Part shown: positions 1 to 4,419 of the stretch, in pieces | Numbering within the stretch: position 1 is the first letter of the stretch | Layout: the number at the start of each line of letters is the position of its first letter | Virus record (IMG/VR): IMGVR_UViG_3300035698_012370 | Span: 1-27,482 of that record | Strand: one strand, 5' to 3' | Length of the DNA stretch: 27,482 nt | Source of the DNA: a virus | Position numbers and translations under genes: made by a program | The notes under the pieces: generated by a model | Seen by the model: the letters and a program-made list of their open reading frames with translations, nothing else | Told to the model about the DNA's origin: nothing | The model's database searches: none

Positions 1-94
1 ATACCACTACCCGCTTTTTCTGAGAGGAGGTTCTGAAAATTTACATCACAAAAGTCAGCTGTATTTCAAGCCTTTAATTACGAATGTTATTACA

Positions 95-515
95 CTGGAT
101 AGAATGATGTTTCGAAACTTAAAGAAAAGTTATGAGTTTAATAATGTTACTTATTGTTTGTTACTAAATTTTTGCTTGATGCTATTGCATCTTTATATTC
201 TTGAGTTGAGTCATTGAATTTGAATACTCCTGTAGCTGAATGTGCTAATCTAATTCTATCTTGATCGGGTGCCATTTCAAAAAGAACTTGATCGAGAGTA
301 AAGTCTCCCTCTTTGATAAAACCTCTATAGGTTGTCATTTCTTTTAATAAATAAGAACCTACGTAAATTGCTAGGAATGAATTGTCACTAACAATATGAG
401 TAACTTTGTAAACATCTGCTCCATCGATGCTAAATTCTAATCCTTCTTTTATTTTTCCTTTTTTCATAATAATTTTATTTTGTTTCTTTAAGTTCCAGAA
501 CATTATTCTATTCTG
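95..515 (-). repeat. Cassette 1: matched inverted-repeat arms around a 106-aa gene
   Basis: The left arm at 95-127 and right arm at 483-515 are inverted copies of one another (27 of 33 positions by hand count). They enclose the gene at 147-467. The left core is TTTCGAAA (110-117). The right core reads TTCCAGAA on the plus strand (493-500), which is TTCTGGAA on the coding strand. The outer segment (GATAGAATGATG against its partner) is specific to this cassette and does not match the other four. The stop codon lies about 30 nt from the left core and the start codon about 26 nt from the right core. No further arm is seen in 1-94, so this is the gene-downstream end of the array as visible here. 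Confidence 0.85.
147..467 (-). CDS. Hypothetical protein of cassette 1 (106 aa)
   Basis: The family is not recognised. From the ATG at 467 the protein begins MKKGKIKEGLEFSIDGADVY and ends NLVTNNK. It is soluble and mixed in character, with likely beta strands in the first 55 residues and an acidic-basic C-terminal part; there is no signal peptide, membrane segment or cysteine motif. The frame stays open upstream to 620, but that extension runs straight through the right arm of the inverted repeat. The ATG at 467 lies 26 nt from the arm core, as in the neighbouring cassettes, and follows an A/T-rich leader (AATTATTATG) of the sort seen across the window, so I chose it. It is the most downstream gene of the leftward array. 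Confidence 0.7.
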   Translation of the reverse strand: MKKGKIKEGLEFSIDGADVYKVTHIVSDNSFLAIYVGSYLLKEMTTYRGFIKEGDFTLDQVLFEMAPDQDRIRLAHSATGVFKFNDSTQEYKDAIASSKNLVTNNK

Positions 516-518
516 GCT

Positions 519-710
519 GCAAATCTGTCCTATAATTACGTTCTGATGTTTACTTTTACATAAGTATATGATATTATATATAATGACACCTATGACTATA
601 TGCATTCTAATCTGACACATAGCTGTATAATTGCATTATAATTAGTGTATAACATCATAGCTAACCGTAAGTAGACCAAAACTATTGACATCACAAATTT
701 ACCTTGTTTT
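519..710. other. Gene-free spacer between cassettes 1 and 2
   Basis: This 192-bp stretch separates the right arm of cassette 1 from the left arm of cassette 2. Other neighbouring arms are separated by only 1 to 17 nt. I see no credible gene. The DNA is about four-fifths A+T, with TATATATAATG-like tracts that could hold a minus-strand promoter for cassette 1, but no clear pair of promoter boxes can be assigned. It could be the remnant of a lost cassette or an insertion. Confidence 0.4.
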
Positions 711-1160
711 GATATTGAATAAGTATTTCGAAACTTAATAGATTATATTAGTATTATTTATAAATTGGATTGTCTACAATTTCTATTTCCTTTTCATCAA
801 AACCTTTAGAAAGTAAAAACGTTTTGATAATTTTTTTATCTACTCCTTTCCCTCCTATGTGCCAAGTGGTTACATCATCAATTTGTTTTTCACTCTTATA
901 ATCATATATAGTAATAACTTGTTTTTTATTCATTTCATTCTCTTCCTTTGTGAATATCCAAGTAAGTCTTACTTTATCATCTCCTGAACCATCAACTGAT
1001 TCATTATTTAATAACTTATATAATTTTAGAGTGATAGCTTTTAAATATACCCCTTTAAAACTGGTAGAGTATGAGTCATCAATTAAATGTGATTTGTTAA
1101 ATGTTTGCATAATTTTTATTTAATTACATCCATTAAGTTCCAGAATACTTATTCAATATT
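711..1160 (-). repeat. Cassette 2: matched inverted-repeat arms around a 118-aa gene
   Basis: The left arm at 711-739 and right arm at 1132-1160 match as inverted copies at 25 of 29 positions. Apart from the outermost base, every difference falls in the core: TTTCGAAA (726-733) against TTCTGGAA on the coding strand (plus-strand TTCCAGAA, 1138-1145). The cassette-specific outer segment is ATATTGAATAAGTA. The arms enclose the gene at 754-1110, with 21 nt between left core and stop codon and 28 nt between start codon and right core. Confidence 0.88.
754..1110 (-). CDS. Hypothetical phage protein of cassette 2 (118 aa), possibly DUF7448-like
   Basis: The protein begins MQTFNKSHLIDDSYSTSFKG. Its central part reads KVRLTWIFTKEEN followed by ITIYDYKSEKQ and WHIGGKG (roughly residues 47-90). 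A Trp-containing strand, then an 'IYDYK' strand, then 'WHIGG' recalls a small conserved phage family that I associate with DUF7448; this is from memory and unverified. There are no membrane segments or cysteines. The leader is A/T-rich without a Shine-Dalgarno. The gene sits alone inside its own inverted-repeat pair and is read leftwards like the other cassettes. Confidence 0.75.
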   Translation of the reverse strand: MQTFNKSHLIDDSYSTSFKGVYLKAITLKLYKLLNNESVDGSGDDKVRLTWIFTKEENEMNKKQVITIYDYKSEKQIDDVTTWHIGGKGVDKKIIKTFLLSKGFDEKEIEIVDNPIYK

Positions 1161-1177
1161 ATTTTAAAATAACGTAT

Positions 1178-1417
1178 CATAAGAATAAGGTTTCGAGACT
1201 CAACAACGTTAGTTTAATTATAATTAGCTTTAGTTTCCTTATTTTCCTTTTTGGTTTTATGAACCAACTCATTATAACAATGTTCACAAAGAACATCATA
1301 CTCATATATAGCAAATACTTCATCAACATAGACTTTGTCTCCACATACTTCACAATAATTTATATCATTAGGCATAATATTTTAATTTGTGTTAAGTCCC
1401 AGAATCTTATTCTTATG
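1178..1417 (-). repeat. Cassette 3: matched inverted-repeat arms around a 53-aa zinc-ribbon gene
   Basis: The left arm at 1178-1204 and right arm at 1391-1417 match at 22 of 27 positions. The cassette-specific outer segment is CATAAGAATAAG. The cores differ from those of the other cassettes by the same A-to-G change in both arms: left TTTCGAGA (1191-1198), right TTCTGGGA on the coding strand (plus-strand TCCCAGAA, 1397-1404). The change therefore occurs jointly in both arms, which is direct evidence that they evolve as a pair. The right arm abuts the left arm of cassette 4 with one base between them. Confidence 0.88.
1214..1375 (-). CDS. Small CxxC/CxxC zinc-ribbon-like protein (53 aa)
   Basis: A short gene from ATG at 1375 to TAA at 1214. 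The protein begins MPNDINYCEVCGDKVYVDEV, continues through CEHCYNELVHK, and has a Lys/Glu/Asn-rich tail. Cysteines at residues 8, 11, 30 and 33 form a CxxC-x18-CxxC arrangement typical of a single zinc-ribbon or treble-clef knuckle; metal binding is inferred. It is flanked by cassette-3 arms: stop 16 nt from the left core, start 22 nt from the right core. Its function is unknown. Small zinc ribbons in phages are often nucleic-acid binders or host-protein modulators, but nothing here decides that. Confidence 0.75.
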   Translation of the reverse strand: MPNDINYCEVCGDKVYVDEVFAIYEYDVLCEHCYNELVHKTKKENKETKANYN

Positions 1418-1418
1418 T

Positions 1419-1655
1419 AATCAAAGGAATGTTTCGAAACTCAAATGGGTTGAGTAATAATTTAAATGAATAGACTTATAATACTTTTAGTAATAACTCC
1501 AAGATAGAAATTACTCACTGGTAATTGTCCTGATAATATCCAAGCGATGAAACAAAAACAATCGATCGATAAAATAGTAATAATTGAATAAAATAAAAAT
1601 TTTAACATAATATATATTTAAGATTAGATTTGAGTTCCAGAATATTCCTTTGATT
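1419..1655 (-). repeat. Cassette 4: matched inverted-repeat arms around a 48-aa membrane-peptide gene
   Basis: The left arm at 1419-1445 and right arm at 1629-1655 match at 23 of 27 positions. The outer segment AATCAAAGGAAT is specific to this cassette. The cores are TTTCGAAA (1432-1439) and TTCTGGAA on the coding strand (plus-strand TTCCAGAA, 1635-1642). Both arms carry CTCAAA just inside the core where cassettes 1, 2 and 5 carry CTTAA, another change shared by the two arms. Only two bases separate the right arm from the left arm of cassette 5. Confidence 0.88.
1462..1608 (-). CDS. Small hydrophobic membrane peptide (48 aa)
   Basis: A short gene from ATG at 1608 to TAA at 1462. The protein begins MLKFLFYSIITILSIDCFCF and continues IAWILSGQLPVSNFYLGV before a hydrophobic C-terminus. 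Nearly the whole first half is aliphatic/aromatic, which predicts one or two membrane passes, or an N-terminal anchor. No family is recognised. The reading frame fits the cassette geometry (stop 23 nt from the left core, start 27 nt from the right core), which supports its being real despite its size. A role at the host membrane, such as superinfection exclusion, is conceivable but not shown. Confidence 0.6.
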   Translation of the reverse strand: MLKFLFYSIITILSIDCFCFIAWILSGQLPVSNFYLGVITKSIISLFI

Positions 1656-1657
1656 TT

Positions 1658-2024
1658 ATATTGATAAGATATTTCGAAACTTAATAATATAATTATTATT
1701 AAATTTATTTAGTTTGCTCTAAGAGTATAGTTTTTGCAATTTCTAATCCTTCAATCTTTGCAATAGCCATATCTACATTTAGTGCTTTGGTTTGATACTC
1801 TCCTGATGTATTAAATACATTTGGATATGTGTATTGTTTATACCTATCATCGGTTAGTTTAAGTTTAATATCATTTGCTGTAAATAATATCCTTTCATTA
1901 TACTCTCTAATTTCATTATACGCATAATCAATTTTCTTTTGAATTTCTAAAATAGCATTTTTGTTTGTCATAATATTATTTTTATTATTTAATATTATTA
2001 AGTTCCAGAATATCTTATCAATAT
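1658..2024 (-). repeat. Cassette 5: matched inverted-repeat arms around an 88-aa gene
   Basis: This is the longest and best pair: left arm 1658-1691 and right arm 1991-2024 match at 30 of 34 positions. Three of the four differences are the usual core positions (TTTCGAAA at 1672-1679 against coding-strand TTCTGGAA, plus-strand TTCCAGAA at 2003-2010). The outer segment ATATTGATAAGATA is specific to this cassette. The right arm is the promoter-proximal end of the array. A TTGACA box on the minus strand (2042-2037) lies just outside it. Confidence 0.9.
1705..1971 (-). CDS. Hypothetical helical protein of cassette 5 (88 aa)
   Basis: The protein begins MTNKNAILEIQKKIDYAYNE and ends EGLEIAKTILLEQTK. 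The first 35 and last 25 residues look strongly helical, with heptad-like spacing (ILEIQKKIDYAYNEIREYNERI). A more polar middle (DDRYKQYTYPNVFNTSGEYQ) separates them. A small coiled-coil or helical-hairpin protein is plausible. No family, cysteine motif or membrane segment is recognised. The ATG follows an A/T-only leader and lies 32 nt from the right arm core. It is the first gene of the leftward array. Confidence 0.75.
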   Translation of the reverse strand: MTNKNAILEIQKKIDYAYNEIREYNERILFTANDIKLKLTDDRYKQYTYPNVFNTSGEYQTKALNVDMAIAKIEGLEIAKTILLEQTK

Positions 2025-2042
2025 TTATTATTTATTTGTCAA
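2012..2042 (-). promoter_or_regulatory. Candidate promoter of the leftward cassette array
   Basis: On the minus strand a perfect TTGACA (2042-2037) is followed after 19 nt by TAAGAT (2017-2012); the alternative GATAAG sits at 17 nt. The -10-like hexamer lies inside the right arm of cassette 5, so transcription would begin around the TTCTGGAA core. If so, most of the 5' arm of cassette 5 would not be in its own mRNA. Spacing is not ideal and the region is very AT-rich, so chance is a real alternative. Confidence 0.3.
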
Positions 2043-2094
2043 CGAACTTAAAAATATATAACTATATTCTTATATATATTATAATATGGAATAG

Positions 2095-2117
2095 GTTAAA
2101 AGTACATGCCTTTTAAC
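2095..2117. other. Perfect 8-bp hairpin in the gene-free region
   Basis: GTTAAAAG (2095-2102), a seven-base loop, and CTTTTAAC (2110-2117) form a perfect stem. No clean T-run follows on either strand, so a simple intrinsic terminator is not convincing. It may be a protein-binding palindrome in the control region. Confidence 0.4.
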
Positions 2118-2184
2118 ATTCAAATACAACTCTTAGGTATTGTAAACAGCTTGAAACGTAGTCCAAAATGATACTGAGAGATAC

Positions 2185-2215
2185 GTATGTAAATAACATA
2201 TATGAATATACATAC
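2185..2215. repeat. Interrupted palindrome GTATGTA...TACATAC
   Basis: GTATGTA (2185-2191) and TACATAC (2209-2215) are inverted copies that enclose the perfect palindrome CATATATG (2197-2204). It lies about 100 bp outside the iteron block and could be an operator or part of an origin. Confidence 0.35.
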
Positions 2216-2313
2216 CTTTATGAATGTATCGTATGTGACTCATACTTAACATATAAGAACTTTAACCGTATATAGGCATATACTATTATTTTAAAATAAT
2301 CTATAGATATGAT

Positions 2314-2522
2314 TGTACAATAACATATTCTTATTACATAATATTATAAGACATAGTAATAGATACCTAGCCTGTACAACTATTAGTATTGTTACATAAT
2401 ATATCCTACCCTAAAATACTACTTCCTTAAGAATATCATATTTTCTACTTAGCCTTTACAAATATCATATATTATTACATAATAATAACCTGTACAAGTA
2501 TGTAAATATATTACATAATATC
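2314..2522 (+). repeat. Four iterons: TGTACAA-N12/13-TTACATAAT
   Basis: A two-part motif occurs four times in the same orientation: TGTACAA at 2314, 2373 and 2491 and the variant TTTACAA at 2455. Each is followed after 12 or 13 bases by TTACATAAT (2334, 2392, 2475, 2511), usually extended to TTACATAATAT. Three copies are preceded by CC. Unit-to-unit spacings are 59, 82 and 36 bp. The fixed internal spacing shows the two boxes belong together, as expected for binding sites of a replication initiator, ParB-like or other sequence-specific protein. The block lies about 200 bp upstream of the ParB-like gene. Confidence 0.65.
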
Positions 2523-2548
2523 GATAAAAAAAATCACTCTTTCTCTGG

Positions 2549-2585
2549 GCCTTATAGGCAACCTAAATTCTTTAGCAAAGTTTAG
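2549..2585. other. Two adjacent hairpins in the gene-free region
   Basis: GCCT-TAT-AGGC (2549-2559) is a short stem. It is followed by CTAAA-TT-CTTT (2563-2573), loop AGC, and AAAG-TTTAG (2577-2585), a nine-pair stem with a two-base bulge. The local sequence is less AT-rich than its surroundings. It could be a small structured RNA, a terminator-like element or a protein site; nothing in the sequence decides this. Confidence 0.35.
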
Positions 2586-2603
2586 ACTTGAGAATGGGGT
2601 GAA

Positions 2604-2653
2604 CAGTGTGTACTTATTTGTTAGTGTGTAAATGTGTGTATTTAGTGTGTACT
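2604..2653 (+). repeat. GTGTGTA direct repeats upstream of the ParB-like gene
   Basis: GTGTGTA occurs four times within 50 bp (starting about 2606, 2624, 2634 and 2645). Two copies sit in the longer identical string AGTGTGTACT (2605-2614 and 2644-2653). They differ from the iterons just upstream and lie 75-125 bp before the ParB-like start codon. An operator for autoregulation is a reasonable guess. Confidence 0.45.
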
Positions 2654-2675
2654 ATGTATTATAATAAAAAAACAA

Positions 2676-2684
2676 GGGGGGGGG
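2676..2684 (+). repeat. Nine-G homopolymer tract
   Basis: A run of nine G follows seven A's (2666-2672 region) in otherwise AT-rich DNA, about 45 bp before the ParB-like start codon. Such tracts slip in replication and can vary promoter strength or spacing. They are also a common place for assembly error. Confidence 0.6.
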
Positions 2685-2729
2685 AAGATTAGATAGCTGC
2701 TCTCATAATTTTTCGAAAAAAAATTTCTT

Positions 2730-3584
2730 ATGCAAAATATTTTACTTACATTAATAGATGCTGATAAAGAACAACCTAGACAGCATTTTGTCAAAACAGA
2801 GCTTACAGAGCTGAAACAATCTATTTCTGAGAATGGTATCCTTCAACCTTTAATTGTTGAAAGTAATTATGACCCATCACAAGCTGGCAGATATCTGCTT
2901 ATAGATGGAGAAAGGAGATATAGATGTGCTCTTGACTTAGAACTTGACTCAGTGCCGATTGTTATTATTGAGGGCCCTCTGACTTATGAAGAAAGAACGG
3001 TCAAACGTTTTAATATACAAGAACAACACAAGAACTGGAATATGTTTGATAAAGCTAGAGCAATCATGCAACTGAAGCAAGAGTCTGACATGTCTATTAT
3101 AGAGATTTCCAGAAAACTTAACATTCCAGCGCCGATAGTGCACAACTGGTTGAGTATCAATGAATTTTCAGTGAGGGCACAGGAATTGATAGTCAATAAA
3201 CAATTGAAATTTACATATTTAATTTTCTTAATTCGTGTAATTAAGTATTACATCAGTATAACTGATTTTACTAGAGAAGAGATTGAGGACAAGTTAATTG
3301 CAAGATTAGAGAACGATGAGTTCAAGGTGGTAGCTGATATGCAAAAATTTTCTAAGTTTATTTTAGAAGACGGTTATGAAGATGAAAAGATTAAGTTCCT
3401 ACAGACACCTGAGTATACATTACAAGCATTCTTTGAAAAGACAGCAGTGGACATACAATTGTTAAATGAAATGATTAACAGGAAAGCAAAAGAATTGTCA
3501 GCACTATTAGATACATGCAGAAAAGTTAGTCAAAAAAATTTAGATGAATTAGAAATATTAATTGGAGCAATTGAAATGTTATGA
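2730..3584 (+). CDS. ParB/Spo0J-like DNA-binding protein (284 aa)
   Basis: The N-terminal half has the ParB signature: QPRQHF (residues 15-20), the ELKQSISENGILQPLIV segment (25-43), and IDGERRYRCAL (58-68), the box II region that in ParB relatives contacts CTP. Residues about 118-143 (MSIIEISRKLNIPAPIVHNW) form a helix-turn-helix. The remaining 140 residues are mostly helical with coiled-coil character and lack a recognised domain. No ParA partner is seen. In phages such proteins serve in partition, as transcription regulators, or with packaging and DNA-modification genes. It is the first rightward gene after the iteron region, and its TGA stop overlaps the next start (ATGA). The leader (AAAAAAAATTTCTT) has no Shine-Dalgarno. 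Family call is firm; the role is open. Confidence 0.85.
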   Translation: MQNILLTLIDADKEQPRQHFVKTELTELKQSISENGILQPLIVESNYDPSQAGRYLLIDGERRYRCALDLELDSVPIVIIEGPLTYEERTVKRFNIQEQHKNWNMFDKARAIMQLKQESDMSIIEISRKLNIPAPIVHNWLSINEFSVRAQELIVNKQLKFTYLIFLIRVIKYYISITDFTREEIEDKLIARLENDEFKVVADMQKFSKFILEDGYEDEKIKFLQTPEYTLQAFFEKTAVDIQLLNEMINRKAKELSALLDTCRKVSQKNLDELEILIGAIEML

Positions 3585-4363
3585 AAATATGTATCCCTTC
3601 AAAAGGTAGAGCTCACTTGATTAAAACACATTATTTCTTTAACCCGAAAGATGTTTTAATTTTTGTAGAACCTCAGGATGTTGAGATATATAAGAAAATG
3701 AATAGAGAATACACAGTCGTAGATATTCTGGAGAATGACAAAGGTTTAATTTATGCTAGGAAATTTATTATTGATTACATTGATGATGACATTATAATTA
3801 TGTTAGATGATGACATCAATGGATTTTATCTTAGAAATAGTGAAGGGAGGTATGACACATACTATGATATCATGTCAATCTGTAAAGATGCTGAAGAACA
3901 ATTAAAGAAGTATGCAGGATATACCATAGCAAATTTAACTACTCAGCCATATTCTTATTTTGATAATGTCAAGTTGCTAAAAAATTCGGACAGACACATT
4001 TTAAACAAAAGACACATCAGTGCTATGCATTGTTATAATTCTAAATTCATGAAGGACCATAACATTGTAGCTACATTTAATGAAGGGGAAGATGTTGACA
4101 TCTCATTACAAATATTAAAGCATGGTGGAGATATAATGTTTGATTACAATTATGCCTTAGACCATGATTTAATTACACCTGGAGGTATGTCTACGTTAAG
4201 AAAGAAAAATAGCACAACAATTGACACCACAGACAAGGTCCTTAACAACGTTAGAGAGAAATATGGAGACAACTTTATTACTATTACATATGACAAACTT
4301 GGACATGTACTTACTCACAAGATTTCTTTTTCAAAAGCTAAGCAATTGTTTAGTATGACTTAA
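3581..4363 (+). CDS. GT-A glycosyltransferase, likely TAGT (TET-associated) type (260 aa)
   Basis: The N-terminus IPSKGRA (5-11), the early arginine after 'GLIYAR' (55-60), and the metal-binding IIIMLDDDINGF (71-82) fit the phage TAGT glycosyltransferases, which are predicted from comparative genomics to add sugars to modified DNA bases. EGEDVD (168-173) is in the position of the downstream acidic motif of GT-A enzymes. Some other GT2-like phage enzymes share the DDD motif, so the substrate is uncertain. The gene starts inside the stop codon of the ParB-like gene, so the two are probably translated together. No base hydroxylase or other base-modifying partner is recognised in this window; it may lie outside. 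Confidence 0.65.
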   Translation: MKICIPSKGRAHLIKTHYFFNPKDVLIFVEPQDVEIYKKMNREYTVVDILENDKGLIYARKFIIDYIDDDIIIMLDDDINGFYLRNSEGRYDTYYDIMSICKDAEEQLKKYAGYTIANLTTQPYSYFDNVKLLKNSDRHILNKRHISAMHCYNSKFMKDHNIVATFNEGEDVDISLQILKHGGDIMFDYNYALDHDLITPGGMSTLRKKNSTTIDTTDKVLNNVREKYGDNFITITYDKLGHVLTHKISFSKAKQLFSMT

Positions 4364-4380
4364 TGTACATACACTGGATA

Positions 4381-4410
4381 TTGACATATAATTAACATAA
4401 ATAATATATA
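4381..4410 (+). promoter_or_regulatory. Candidate promoter before the portal gene
   Basis: TTGACA (4381-4386) is followed after 18 nt by TATATA (4405-4410) in the only 56-bp gap between the TAGT-like gene and the head genes. A start site seven bases on would fall about three bases before the portal ATG at 4420, giving a nearly leaderless mRNA. The AT-rich context makes chance matches common. Confidence 0.35.
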
Positions 4411-4419
4411 TTAAAACAT

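Noticed and set aside
1-94. A sixth cassette at the left edge
   Set aside because: No core or arm is present in these bases, and no gene can be supported.
147-620. A 157-residue form of the cassette 1 gene starting at 620
   Set aside because: The N-terminal 51 residues would be encoded by the inverted-repeat arm and spacer. The ATG at 467 matches the start position of the other cassettes.
95-2024. A CRISPR array or an ordinary integron
   Set aside because: The repeats are inverted around genes and differ between cassettes; there are no short spacers. An integron attC would be one complete site after each gene rather than one half on each side, and no integrase is seen.
95-2024. Simple terminators and promoters as the explanation for the arms
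   Set aside because: Terminators fold locally, whereas each arm's partner is across the gene. Chance cannot explain five cassette-specific matches of 27-34 bases.
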